Shown here one piece after another: positions 27,585 through 37,518 of a stretch of 64,000 nt of DNA. The translations under genes and the position numbers were made by a program. The stretch is taken from the NCBI RefSeq assembly GCF_000633515.1, contig NZ_AYMP01000024.1:1-64000 (forward strand), read 5' to 3'. The stretch comes from Morganella morganii H1r (GTDB lineage: Bacteria; Pseudomonadota; Gammaproteobacteria; Enterobacterales; Enterobacteriaceae). Below the pieces are notes generated by a model. It was not told the DNA's origin. It saw only the letters and a list, made by a program, of their open reading frames with translations, and did no database searches. Numbering within the stretch: the first letter of the stretch is position 1; every line of letters begins with the position of its first letter.

Positions 27585-27910
27585 TACCTCCCCCACCAAA
27601 TTACCTTTGCTGCTGTTTTTACCGTCCACCGTCTGTGTGTTCTGCGCAGAGGTCAGTGCGATGTTATTCTCTGCATTCAGAGGGAGTTTACACTCACGCC
27701 ACGACTCAAAAATGATTATGTAAAGCGGCACAACAGACCTCCACTCACAGCAATTTGCACAAAAGTTTATAATTATCTGTTTTTATTTATAAAAGTTAAA
27801 CAGATAGCTCTCAATTTTAAAATATTTATCTGAAATGATATTCCCGATTTGACTTTCTATAAACGGTGTTATATTCAATTACAATCACCCCATGATAATG
27901 AGTAACGCAG

Positions 27911-28564
27911 ATGAAAAAACTATCATTAGTTTTAGTTGATGACCATCCGATTGTTCTCTCCGGATTAAAGGAGACATTATCGCAATCATCAAATTTATCT
28001 GTTATGGGCGCTTTTACCCAAGACGCTGAGCTATTTACATTTTTAAAAAATAATAATGTTGATGTTATTGTGACTGACTATATGATGCCAAATAATACAC
28101 TATTAAGTGACGGCCAAAATTATATTCAGTTTTTACGTCGCAAGTATCCCGGTACTGCTTTAGTTGTATTAACGATGATTTCTAATTCCATGATTATACA
28201 GAAGTTGTATGACAACGGTGTAAGCGCTGTTGTTTCAAAAGAAGCGCCTTTGCAGGATTTGATGAAAGCAATAAAGCTGGCAGGGCAAGGCCGGGAATAT
28301 CACCAACCTGCTGCTGATTTAACTACAACATTAAAAAGCCGCAATGCCACAACCCTTGATGAACGGGTAAAAACACTATCACCCCGTGAATCAGAGGTGC
28401 TGCGACTATTTGTACAGGGGAAGCCTATTGTTGAAATTGCGAAGCTGTTAAACCGAAGCGACAAAACGATTAGTTTACAAAAAAATGCAGCAATGCGTAA
28501 ATTGGGGGTTGATAATAATCAGGCTTTAATCAGTTATTGCGTTACTCACCATCTGTTTGATTAA
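27911..28564 (+). CDS. LuxR/NarL-family response regulator
   Basis: A 217-residue response regulator. The receiver (1-125) has the acidic pair in VLVDDHP, the phospho-acceptor Asp56 in VIVTDYMMP, Thr in VVLTM and Lys in VVSKEAP. The C-terminus (~150-212) is a LuxR-type helix-turn-helix (LSPRESEVLRLFVQGKPIVE, then NRSDKTISLQKNAAMRKLGV). Its layout resembles RcsB-like regulators. It runs tail to tail with the hybrid kinase gene, and the two coding regions overlap by 23 bp (28542-28564). I infer they form one pathway: kinase, internal receiver, HPt, then this regulator, perhaps acting on the nearby fimbrial operon. Confidence 0.9.
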   Translation: MKKLSLVLVDDHPIVLSGLKETLSQSSNLSVMGAFTQDAELFTFLKNNNVDVIVTDYMMPNNTLLSDGQNYIQFLRRKYPGTALVVLTMISNSMIIQKLYDNGVSAVVSKEAPLQDLMKAIKLAGQGREYHQPAADLTTTLKSRNATTLDERVKTLSPRESEVLRLFVQGKPIVEIAKLLNRSDKTISLQKNAAMRKLGVDNNQALISYCVTHHLFD

Positions 28565-31500
28565 GCTTATTGATCCAGGTTATCAGGTCATTGCAAATAC
28601 TCTGACCAAATTTGATTAAGTCTGAATTTGCAGTTTTCGGATTTAATGATTTTTCAAATTGCAGAAGCTTATCGGCAAGGTCTTGTTGTTCTGTGCTGAC
28701 TAATGCTCCGCGCAGCCGATGCGAAAGTTGTTTTACTATTTCGATATCCCGGTTGTTTATAGCCTGGTTAAGCTCTTGTATATCAATACCAAATTGCGAA
28801 ATAATTTTTTCCCGATCTTTACTACTGAGTGGATTAACGCGGGTGATTAATTCATCTTCAGAAAAAGAGGGCTGGCCGACGGGGAAAAAGCGACTTAAAA
28901 CATGTACTAAAGTTTCTAATTCTATTGGCTTGACAAGCCAGGCGTTCATTCCTGCCTGTAAACAGCGCTCTTCTTCTTCTTTCAGGCCATTTGCAGTTAT
29001 GCCGATGATTGGGCAGGTTTCCCCTTCAAGGCGAAGTTGTTTTGTAAGTTCATAACCATTGCGATATGGCATGTTGACATCAGTAAGAATAATATCAACA
29101 ATTTCATTATCCCAAATAACTAAAGCCTCCTCACCATCACTGGCTGTAAAAACCTGACAACCAAGCAGTTCAAGCTGTTCCTGAAGAACAACCTGGTTAA
29201 TCAGATTATCCTCAGCTATTAATACTTTTAATGAAAACAGATCAGTATGTGTTTGAATCCCGGAAATTGGGGTGATTAATGAGGTTGCCAGATTCCCGTT
29301 ATTTTTTAATAAAAACAGCTGTTGGTTTAGTTCTGATAGTTTACAATAGCTTTCAGAGGCTAACCATGTTTTCCCCTTCCAGTATTCAGGCAGTGAAATA
29401 TGTTCTATTAATATACCAACTGCGATAACTGATGATGTATCCTCTGGTAAGCTATCTTGTGTTAAATAAACAGAAGCTCCCCATTTTTTCAACCATTGTG
29501 TAATATTTTTGGTGAGTAACGGATTGATGGTTTGGAGCCAAATGTGGGTACCTGTCAGATCTTCCCATATATCATCTTGTTGTCCGGACTTAAGAGGTAG
29601 TGTGATAAGAAAAGAGCTCCCCTTGCCGGGCTGGCTTTGCAAGCTTATCTGCCCACCCATTAGCTTAACCAGATTTGAGCAAATAAATAATCCTAAACCA
29701 GTGCCGCCATATGTGAGAGATTCCGGATGTGCCTGGTAAAAAGGCTCAAACAATTTTTTCTGTTGCTCTGCATCAATGCCGACCCCGGAGTCAATAACCC
29801 GTAACAATATATTGTCATTGGTGCCTGTTTTCAGTTCGACAATAATAGTACCTTTTTGTGTAAATTTAATGGCATTACTCAGCAGGTTTCCAATAATCTG
29901 CTGTAATCTTGCCTCATCTCCGACTCTGTTTGAGTGGATATCCGGATCTATAACCGGGAAAAGCACTAAATTCTTTTGTTGTGCCAAGCCTTGATATAGT
30001 TGAACAGTTTGTTGTATTAATTCTAAAAGAGAAAGTGGTTGATCCTGAATTTTAACCTGATTAGCTTCAATTTTACTGATATCGAGAATATCTCCAATCA
30101 GTAGCATTAATAATTGAGATGTTGTCGACATACGGTTAATTAAATTAACTTGCTGAGGAGATAACAATGTATTAGATAGTAATTCTAATGTACCAATAAG
30201 CCCATAAAGCGGTGTTCTTATTTCATGACTCATGGTTGCTAAAAATGAAGATTTAGCCCGGTTTGCTTCTTCAGCTAGCCGTTTGGCATTAGCTAACTGT
30301 TTCTCAGTTTCTGCCTGCATCGTTATATCGGTAAATGCACACAAAATTACAGAACGTTGCTGGTAATTCGTCTCTGTACTCGTGATATACAGAACATTAT
30401 CTCCTGATTTTTGTATTGTTTTGACGTGTTTTTCCCGGGTAATAACATGGCTAAGAAGTTCCCGGTATTCACCGGAGTCCTGAGGCCGGGAAGGCTCTGT
30501 GATGTTAAGCCAGTGTTGTGCAAGTTCATTCGCGAAACGCAACTGCCGGGTTTCTCTGTCAATAACACACAGGCCAATCGGCGTTATAGCAATAAGTGTC
30601 CGGTTAAAAGATTCATTATCTAAGATAATTTGCTGGGACTGAATAGCTGGCTGAAGAATTTTTCTTTGGTACCAACGGTGGTAACCCCAGCCACAAAAAA
30701 AGCTGAAGAACAGGGCTGTGATTAAACTAATGGGTAACCAAAGATTATCTTCAAAAAAAGCAGCGTAACTGATTCTGTAATATCCGCTCCATTTTTTATT
30801 TTGAGAATCCAGTTTCAGAACAAGCCCGTCTTTGGTATAAAAAAGTCCTTCACTGACTTCAAATGGTATATCTGTGTCACCTGACAACTGACCAAATTCA
30901 TTATGAGTTAACCAAAACTGATGCGTTAATGCCGGGTTTAGCATTCTTTCAAAAACACGCATTCTTACTTGGCTCAGTAATGAAGCAGCATAAATATTTT
31001 GTGGCGATAATTGTGCATTTTCCCACAAATGTACGTCAAAACCCGCAGGAATAACACCGATAAGATTATTCGTTGAGTTGGATTGTCTTATCCAAATAAC
31101 GGTATTTTTCTCATGCTTTTTTTGTGCTTCATCAAGCTGTTTTTTTACTGAAGGGAGGTTGATGCGAATACTGTCTGTCACCGCATGGAATAACTCAGGT
31201 GATATCGATTCATTGCCCATGACTGAACCAACAGAGGGAACGCCGATGCTGATATGGTCATGCTCATTAATAAAGAATACTGCTGCTGCAGGATAATATG
31301 ATCCTCCCCAAAAGGTAGAGTAAAAATCAGCTAAATATGCACCAAGTGAAAATAAGATACTTGGCACCCTGGTGCACTCCAGACTCTCATTGCAACCTAA
31401 TGTGAATGGCATAGCAACAAGCGATTCTTTACCCTCCAGTAATTGGAGCGGCCACTTTTGGGGAAAAGATTGGTAATTTATTGAGTATGTCCGGCTTTCC

Positions 31501-31751
31501 ACTAACTCTGATAAGTCTTGGTTTTGCTGATTTAATGCAATTAAAAACTTTTCTTGTTCAAAGATATAGCCGGTAAGTGTTCTGAAATCTACCTCTAATC
31601 GCTTCGTTTCTTGTTGAATAATTCGTTCAGCACTCCAAACCAGAGTTGCAATCAGAATAAACAGGAGAGGAAGCGCAACAGTTAATATGCTATTCGTACG
31701 CCCTGAATTACGTGTTATCCGTGAAAATGCAGTTGGGGAGGAATTGGCCAT
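28542..31751 (-). CDS. Hybrid sensor histidine kinase with receiver and HPt
   Basis: A 1069-residue inner-membrane kinase. TM1 ~22-42, a ~300-residue periplasmic sensor, TM2 ~338-360, and a PAS-like domain ~383-478. The HisKA domain has FLATMSHEIRTPLYG (His509). The ATPase domain has LLSNAIKF (N box), DSGVGI and GTGLGL. A receiver starts at ~842 with Asp891 in LTDVNMP, and an HPt domain with His1011 in LSHRLRGAL closes the protein. About 100 residues between ATPase and receiver (730-835) look like a degenerate receiver. This EvgS/BvgS-like four-step relay would hand phosphate to a separate regulator, most simply the convergent LuxR-type one. The sensor domain and signal are unknown. Confidence 0.92.
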   Translation of the reverse strand: MANSSPTAFSRITRNSGRTNSILTVALPLLFILIATLVWSAERIIQQETKRLEVDFRTLTGYIFEQEKFLIALNQQNQDLSELVESRTYSINYQSFPQKWPLQLLEGKESLVAMPFTLGCNESLECTRVPSILFSLGAYLADFYSTFWGGSYYPAAAVFFINEHDHISIGVPSVGSVMGNESISPELFHAVTDSIRINLPSVKKQLDEAQKKHEKNTVIWIRQSNSTNNLIGVIPAGFDVHLWENAQLSPQNIYAASLLSQVRMRVFERMLNPALTHQFWLTHNEFGQLSGDTDIPFEVSEGLFYTKDGLVLKLDSQNKKWSGYYRISYAAFFEDNLWLPISLITALFFSFFCGWGYHRWYQRKILQPAIQSQQIILDNESFNRTLIAITPIGLCVIDRETRQLRFANELAQHWLNITEPSRPQDSGEYRELLSHVITREKHVKTIQKSGDNVLYITSTETNYQQRSVILCAFTDITMQAETEKQLANAKRLAEEANRAKSSFLATMSHEIRTPLYGLIGTLELLSNTLLSPQQVNLINRMSTTSQLLMLLIGDILDISKIEANQVKIQDQPLSLLELIQQTVQLYQGLAQQKNLVLFPVIDPDIHSNRVGDEARLQQIIGNLLSNAIKFTQKGTIIVELKTGTNDNILLRVIDSGVGIDAEQQKKLFEPFYQAHPESLTYGGTGLGLFICSNLVKLMGGQISLQSQPGKGSSFLITLPLKSGQQDDIWEDLTGTHIWLQTINPLLTKNITQWLKKWGASVYLTQDSLPEDTSSVIAVGILIEHISLPEYWKGKTWLASESYCKLSELNQQLFLLKNNGNLATSLITPISGIQTHTDLFSLKVLIAEDNLINQVVLQEQLELLGCQVFTASDGEEALVIWDNEIVDIILTDVNMPYRNGYELTKQLRLEGETCPIIGITANGLKEEEERCLQAGMNAWLVKPIELETLVHVLSRFFPVGQPSFSEDELITRVNPLSSKDREKIISQFGIDIQELNQAINNRDIEIVKQLSHRLRGALVSTEQQDLADKLLQFEKSLNPKTANSDLIKFGQSICNDLITWINKLNQTDGE

Positions 31752-31937
31752 GACGCTATTCTCATCGATTACATTCAGACCCTATGTTCTCCATCATAAT
31801 ATAAAAAATAAATTAAACAATAACTCTTTTTAAGATGTCGCAAAAGAGTGATAACCGATGAGTGCTCCCGGAAACAGCACCGGAATAAAGCAGCGTTTAT
31901 CACTACCACAGAAGTCGTGACGACCGGGAGGACACAT

Positions 31938-32927
31938 TCAATAAGAGACTACAACCCGGATCGTTTTTGAAAATGGTCCGGAGCTTATAGTGCTGCCCGG
32001 CACTTTATTTAAGATCGCAGTATAAGGGACACTTACCGGCGATTGAGGTAAAATTTCGCCAATCGCATAGTTCTGGCTGTAATTTATTTCTGTTGATCCA
32101 CTTTGTAACATTGTTTGTAATCCATTTCCCATATCAAGGTATTTACCACCCAAAATAGTATTATTATTTGGTTCAAAACGGACAGATACATTTAATCCTG
32201 TTTCGCAATCCTGAGGAACAGCCATACCAAGATTAAATGTGCGACTCACGACTTCCCCTCCGTTCATTTGTTTCGGTGAAATCGTTCCAAAGTTAACACT
32301 TCCGCCATTTGATGCAGTCACACTGACTGCCGGCGCAGGGCAAAGCAACGTTAAATTACCCACGATACGTATATAAACAGGAGCACCAAGATATTTAGCT
32401 TGATAATCTTCATGATATCCCAATAGAAAAACGCCTGTATCAAAGGGTTTCAAGGTATTACTCCCTTTTAGGACGGCAAATCTATACATGGTAACAATAG
32501 ATACCGAAGTTCCTGATGAGGGCTGCAGCCAGGCACCTAAATCCAGATTAGGAACACTTGAGTTTGTAATGGTGGCAATTGTACCACCACTAATTGCATT
32601 TTGTTGAGTAACCGTAACCCCACTATTAATTAAGAGTGATTTAGTTTGCGCAGAGACAACATTTTTAAAATAAACATGATTGGGCGTCTGCACACTGCCT
32701 GTAAAATCACATTTTAAGCTTACATATGAAGATAATGCCGACGCTAATGTAGTTCCGGATGTAATAGAGGTACTGCTACTTGTAATATTAAAGGTAATAT
32801 CCTGCTGTATGTATGCTGCACCGGAAACAGGTTGACAATTCGTTACTGAACCAAAGGCATTAAAGCTCAAAAATGAAAAGTAACATAAAATAACAGGTAC
32901 GACTTTCTTAAAATAGGTGATCATCAT
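31938..32927 (-). CDS. Fimbrial tip adhesin
   Basis: A 329-residue secreted protein with an N-terminal signal peptide (KKVVPVILCYFSFLSFNAFG). It is about twice the length of a pilin: residues ~30-190 would be the receptor-binding domain and ~195-329 the pilin domain, starting near LLCPAPAVSVTASNGGSVNF and ending in the beta strand FSKTIRVVVSY typical of donor-strand subunits. Cysteines are spaced as in two-domain adhesins. It is the last gene of the operon, 6 nt after the chaperone. The receptor is unknown. Confidence 0.85.
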   Translation of the reverse strand: MMITYFKKVVPVILCYFSFLSFNAFGSVTNCQPVSGAAYIQQDITFNITSSSTSITSGTTLASALSSYVSLKCDFTGSVQTPNHVYFKNVVSAQTKSLLINSGVTVTQQNAISGGTIATITNSSVPNLDLGAWLQPSSGTSVSIVTMYRFAVLKGSNTLKPFDTGVFLLGYHEDYQAKYLGAPVYIRIVGNLTLLCPAPAVSVTASNGGSVNFGTISPKQMNGGEVVSRTFNLGMAVPQDCETGLNVSVRFEPNNNTILGGKYLDMGNGLQTMLQSGSTEINYSQNYAIGEILPQSPVSVPYTAILNKVPGSTISSGPFSKTIRVVVSY

Positions 32928-32933
32928 TTCTTC

Positions 32934-33653
32934 CTATTTATCATTAACTAATGTACAAGTTGTATCTTGGCAAGTGTAATCTAATAGCTTTGGCGAACCA
33001 TAATCATCAACATATGTTATAACAATTTTAGATGAATTTTTTTGTTTATCTGATAATACATAATTCATGTTACCATTAGGTTTAATGATCATTTCTTCAA
33101 AATTAGCAACCTTACTTTTACTATCATTTATATTTATTACGACAATATGATAATCAGTAGGATTTACCAGTTTTAATGTACTACCCATCTTTTCAACCTT
33201 TAGTTCTTTTTGCCAGTTATTGCCTGCATATTTAACAATTCCTTTTGGACGATAAAACAACTTAAAACGAGACTGAATCACAATTTCAACTGCATTTTCC
33301 GATTGACTTTTAGGTGGAATGCCAAGCACATTAAAATAAAACAATGACTCTTCATTACCGGCAATAACCTGGTTAATTTTTGATGTGCTAATCCTGATTT
33401 GTTTCTTTTGGTTAGGCTCAATACGTTGCAATAAAGGTAATGCAACTAACGGATCGGTAATTTTCTTACCTTTTTCGTCTTCCACCCAGGACTGAACCAG
33501 AAATGGGTCCTTATTATCCGTATTTTCAACAACCACACTAACACCCTTGCTACCTTCGTCATAAATAACGCGCGTACGGTCGACAGAAATTGATGCATAT
33601 GTGTAAGTGCTTACCAAAAGTAATGCACTCATTACTAATTTTAAATTTTTCAT
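32934..33653 (-). CDS. Periplasmic fimbrial chaperone, PapD family
   Basis: A 239-residue precursor. The signal peptide ends near STYTYA. The PapD-like first domain has ISVDRTRVIYDEGSKGVSVV, VQSWVEDEKGKK (a common W-x-D/E pattern) and PLLQRIEPNQKKQIRI, where the Arg-containing G1 strand follows. QSRFKLFYRPKGI marks the start of the second domain. The chaperone folds pilin subunits by donor-strand complementation and delivers them to the usher. The gap to the usher is 9 nt. The C-terminal DYTCQDTTCTL may form an extra disulfide. Confidence 0.92.
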   Translation of the reverse strand: MKNLKLVMSALLLVSTYTYASISVDRTRVIYDEGSKGVSVVVENTDNKDPFLVQSWVEDEKGKKITDPLVALPLLQRIEPNQKKQIRISTSKINQVIAGNEESLFYFNVLGIPPKSQSENAVEIVIQSRFKLFYRPKGIVKYAGNNWQKELKVEKMGSTLKLVNPTDYHIVVININDSKSKVANFEEMIIKPNGNMNYVLSDKQKNSSKIVITYVDDYGSPKLLDYTCQDTTCTLVNDK

Positions 33654-33662
33654 AATCTTCTG

Positions 33663-36130
33663 CTATTTATAACAAATTATTTTCTGAACGTTAGTATTAT
33701 CTAACGCAATCCGGCAGGATTGATTTCCTGTCCATTTAACAATTAATTTCTGATTTGGTTGAATACCTGCCAAATAAACTTCACCTTGTTCGGCAATCAT
33801 ACCCAATACTTTTTCATCATCAGAATCGTATACCAGTGCACCAAATGGTGGTTTTTTTCCATCAGGAAAACTGATTGTTAATAATGCTTTTTTACCCATA
33901 ATAGTATTTAGTTTAGAATATCCAACCGCACCGTCTGTTAGTGTTGATTCCACAACGCTGTCATCAATACTGACATTTTCCGGTATATTATTCAGATCCA
34001 CATACTGAGTTGATTTATAATAGGTTGGTACATTACTGATTGCAGCTAAACCAAACCTGTTGGTTATTGACTCATTTTTATTGATGGACACATCTTTTGC
34101 TTTATCTGTATCAATAACCATTCTTGCCTGGTTTTCGTAAACTCTGCGATGTAATACAGGACCATGGCTTGTTAATGTTAAAGACCCATCCAGTGACCCG
34201 CTCGCTGTATGATAATCATTACTATAAGCACCAGTGAACTGAGCCGTACCATATTGAGTGTCACGATATAAAGATGTATTAATCGTCGCATTCTCAAAAA
34301 AATCTTTACTCGACAACCCAATATTGACGTTGTTTTCATTAATTTTAGTATAGTAATTTATATTATTACTATATTTTTTATCCCGATCATTATAAGAAGA
34401 AAAATATTGTAATCTGGAGTCTCGTTCTTTACCTAAAGGAAGACTTAAAGAAAGATAAGCCTGTTTAGATTGCTTTCCTTTTGCATAACTACTTTCACCA
34501 ATTGAAAAAGATAGAACCGCATTATCAAGATAATCATTTCTGATTGTTTTGTTAAATGATAAATTCAAGGTGTCATTGCTTTTAGATTCATTCCAGTAAT
34601 TTTCTCTTGAATAGCTTAAGCTTATATCAGCATTCCAGTCAGGAATTTGCTGGGTAAAAGATGTTGTAAATACATTCTTTTGGCGATAATGGTTTCCTGA
34701 TGGGTTTTCTTTAGTATCAATGAAATTATTAACTGACATAAACCCTTCATTAGAAAATTGATACCCTGTTAAATCAAGACGACTTGAATTTGAAAAACGC
34801 TTAGCATAATTAATACGATAGCTTTCTCCTGTATGCGAGGAAATATCTTTCAATTTGTTTCTTGATTGAGTAATATCAAATGACATCGCACCAAAACGGT
34901 CCATATTTAACCCGATACCTACGTTATAAGCATGGTATTCATTATCCGATGTTGAAAATACCCCGCCAAATGCAGATAAGTTATTTAAAACTCCCCACGA
35001 AAATTCAGTTGAAATGAAATCATTTTTAACATTCTTATATCCCATCGGATCCAACTGGCCCGCATTAAATTTATATTGCACCATACCCGGCCGCGTTAAG
35101 AATGGAATACTTGTTGAAGATACCTGGTACTCCCTGACAGAGCCATCTTCTTCTGTTATTTTAACATCTAATGTCCCCGATAAAGAGGAACTTAAATTAT
35201 CAATCAAAAATGGTCCCGGTGCGACTTTAACCTGATTTAATATCCGTCCATTTTGAGATACGGTGACCGTTGCATTACTTGTTGCTATTCCTGAAACATT
35301 CGGAGCATACCCTCTTAAAGATGCAGGTAACATTTTTTCATCTGTAAAAATACTAATCCCGTTAAAGCGGACAGAGTCAAATAACTGGTTAGCTGTATAA
35401 TATTTTCCCGCAAAAAGTTTAGCTGATAAACCTGGTAAATCAGTAAAGATATACGTTTGTACCCACTTGAAATTATCATTCCTTGTGTTGTTAAAATCTT
35501 TCAGGAACTGATAATTACTACGCAACCTCCATCGCCCAATATTAGCACCTAAATCGCCGAATGAACTCAGATTATTTGTATTTTCAGTATTTTTATATTT
35601 AAAGTAATTTTCGATAATATTATAATCAAAAACTAATGCATTAATACCGATCTCACGCTGCATAGGAGGAACCCAATTATCATCAGAATATAAAAAATAA
35701 GCTTGTGGTATTGATAATACCAGTTCTTGTTTTTCATCATCGAATCCTGATGTGATGTTTTTATCCTGTGATGATAAATCATAACACCGGCCATTCTCCC
35801 ACGTAGGAATTTCATTTATAAATTCTTCTTTCAAGCCAATGACTTCCACTAATTTTTGTGGAATGCAAGGCTGAACTTTTCCGTTGTAATTCAGAAAATC
35901 AATTTTATCAAGAAAATTAACTCCTTTACCATTTACAGAAACATTTGAAAAATAAGAACCCTCTGCAACTGTGTTGTTTTCAAAAGCACTTAAGTCAATA
36001 TCTGAATCACCAGAAATAGACAAAGCATCCTGATTAAATTGAATTGAGTCTGCATTAACATAGTTTGAATAAAGAAATAATCCAGCTATAAAACTAGCTA
36101 CTATGTTTTTTTAAAATTGTTCATTTTCAT
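33663..36130 (-). pseudogene. Outer-membrane fimbrial usher, out of frame at an A7 tract
   Basis: The long frame (33663-36023) encodes almost a whole usher: N-terminal domain (SAFENNTVAEGSYFSNVSVN), barrel, plug and C-terminal domains (GKKPPFGALVYDSDDEKVLG, QGEVYLAGIQPNQKLIVKW) and final CRIALDNTNVQKIICYK. It opens only with a TTG and lacks a signal peptide. Upstream, an ATG at 36130 begins MKMNNFKK and then stops. Adding one A to the seven-A run (36106-36112) gives MKMNNFKKNIVASFIAGLFL followed by YSNYVNADSIQF, a normal signal peptide leading into the usher (822 residues). So the gene is one base from being intact. Either this is an OFF phase, a mutation, or a base-calling error. Without it, subunits could not be exported through the outer membrane. 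Confidence 0.9.
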
Positions 36131-36282
36131 TAGCTGGAATATTCTGCAATTGATACATTTATTACACTACCATTTATAAACAGCCGAAAATGCTGCAAAA
36201 TATTAATTTTGCATAGCATTATCGGCATGTTAACAATCAGATAGAAAATTTATTTATTTTTATTAAAGTGATTAGTATATAT
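36131..36282. other. Gap between pilin and usher genes
   Basis: About 150 bp containing GCCGAAAATGCTGCAAAAT and further on ATTATCGGC (36182-36226), a weak inverted repeat. It may hold a leaky terminator that keeps pilin expression above that of the usher genes. No gene. Confidence 0.3.
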
Positions 36283-36816
36283 TTATTGGTAATCCAGGAC
36301 GTAGGCTACTGTAGACTTCACTGAGCCTCCTGTCGCCACACCTAATGCTTGCATACGAGCAGATAAATTAATCGTATTAGAGCCCGCATTTAAGTTCTGA
36401 GTAATAACATCACCTGTTTTTAAATTAGTGCCATTACCATCCTGGAATAAAATACCGACATTCTGTGCTGTACCACTGTTTGCCCATAAAACACCTGCGG
36501 CATCCATCTGGCCTGTAAATTTAACTGTCACTTTAGAGTAATCTGTACCGCTTGCAGCTGGATCTAATACACAGTCAGCGAGTTCAAGGGTAAAATCAAC
36601 ATTAGGACCCTGCGCTCCCGCCGTTTTTAAAGAAACAGCAGGAATGGACCCTAACTGAACTTCTTTATTAATTGATGATGGCACAATACTGCAGGCACCT
36701 GAGTTAACTGTACCATTAAATTCAATAGTACCGCTTCCAACATCGGCAGCAAATGAAGTTGATGCAGCTGTAAGTGTTAATGCGATAATTGAAGATGCTA
36801 AAAGCGTCTTTTTCAT
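36283..36816 (-). CDS. Major fimbrial subunit (pilin)
   Basis: A 177-residue type 1-like pilin. The signal peptide MKKTLLASSIIALTLTAAST ends at SFA before ADVGSGTIEF. The mature protein has TIEFNGTVNSGACSIVP with the first cysteine, ELADCVLDP with the second, and a C-terminal strand VKSTVAYVLDYQ with the penultimate-position tyrosine needed for chaperone capture. AAGGA precedes the ATG. It is the first structural gene, 150 bp ahead of the usher and 220 bp after the MrpJ-like gene. Confidence 0.93.
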   Translation of the reverse strand: MKKTLLASSIIALTLTAASTSFAADVGSGTIEFNGTVNSGACSIVPSSINKEVQLGSIPAVSLKTAGAQGPNVDFTLELADCVLDPAASGTDYSKVTVKFTGQMDAAGVLWANSGTAQNVGILFQDGNGTNLKTGDVITQNLNAGSNTINLSARMQALGVATGGSVKSTVAYVLDYQ

Positions 36817-36982
36817 TTTTAAATCCTTGAAAATTTAATAAATAGTTGGTTAATATGATTAACCCGGATACGTCACTGAATTTTATTTCAGATGACATAA
36901 TTTTAATTTCATACCAGCTCAACGAATAAAAAATACATTTAGGCTGGTATAAATGAGATTTTATACAAAGAAAGTAAACCCG

Positions 36983-37003
36983 ACTATAAGGTGATCCTTA
37001 AAA
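36983..37003 (-). promoter_or_regulatory. 21-bp dyad motif upstream of pilin gene
   Basis: ACTATAAGGTGATCCTTAAA is repeated with one change at 37498-37518. Each has TAAGG/CCTTA arms around four bases. This copy ends 167 bp before the pilin start codon; the other 171 bp before the MrpJ-like start codon. Matching position and dyad shape suggest an operator shared by the two transcription units, possibly for the MrpJ-like protein itself. Confidence 0.55.
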
Positions 37004-37036
37004 GAGGCAATCCATCATGAACAACCTGGTATGTAT

Positions 37037-37327
37037 TTAATCATCTTTAAGTTCATAAATTATATTTTTATTTTCAGTAAAAAAAATATCTGACGAACAG
37101 ACCTCTGATAACTCATCAAAAAAATAGTTTATGTCGACCTTAAAGAGTGATGATATATAGATCAGTTTATCAATATCAATCCTGCTTGTTCCTTTCTCAT
37201 AACGAGAACCTTGTTGTTGGCTGATTTTTAATATTATTGCCAAATCGGATCCTGTTAACCCCCTTTCTTTCCTTAGTTTTTTTATTTTCTCCCCTATGGC
37301 TTTAGCTATAGGGTATTTTGCAGTCAT
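37037..37327 (-). CDS. MrpJ-type XRE transcriptional regulator
   Basis: A 96-residue helix-turn-helix protein: IGEKIKKLRKERGLTGSDLA, then ISQQQGSRYEKGTSRIDIDK. The SQQQ-x-SRYE motif is the hallmark of MrpJ paralogues linked to fimbrial operons in Proteus and relatives, which repress flagellar genes when fimbriae are made. AAGGAA precedes the ATG. MrpJ genes usually end their fimbrial operon; here the gene stands at the front, 220 bp upstream of the pilin on the same strand. Confidence 0.9.
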   Translation of the reverse strand: MTAKYPIAKAIGEKIKKLRKERGLTGSDLAIILKISQQQGSRYEKGTSRIDIDKLIYISSLFKVDINYFFDELSEVCSSDIFFTENKNIIYELKDD

Positions 37328-37497
37328 AATTAATTTCCTTTTATCACATTATTTTAATATATGGTGTCAATCAAAATTAATGTCATAATTTAATAGAAAT
37401 ATTAATCCGCGTAATACTTACGGATATATAATTTAAAAATTAATAGAAATCAACTTGATTATAGTGATACTAAATCTATACATAACAAACACAAATA

Positions 37498-37518
37498 ACT
37501 ATAAGGGGATCCTTAAAA
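37498..37518 (-). promoter_or_regulatory. 21-bp dyad motif upstream of MrpJ-like gene
   Basis: ACTATAAGGGGATCCTTAAA, partner of 36983-37003, placed 171 bp ahead of the MrpJ-like start. Autoregulation is a reasonable guess. Confidence 0.55.

Noticed and set aside
31846-31901. GTGATAA / TTATCAC inverted repeat between kinase and adhesin genes
   Set aside because: Seven-base arms with a ~40-nt spacing are expected by chance; no T tract.
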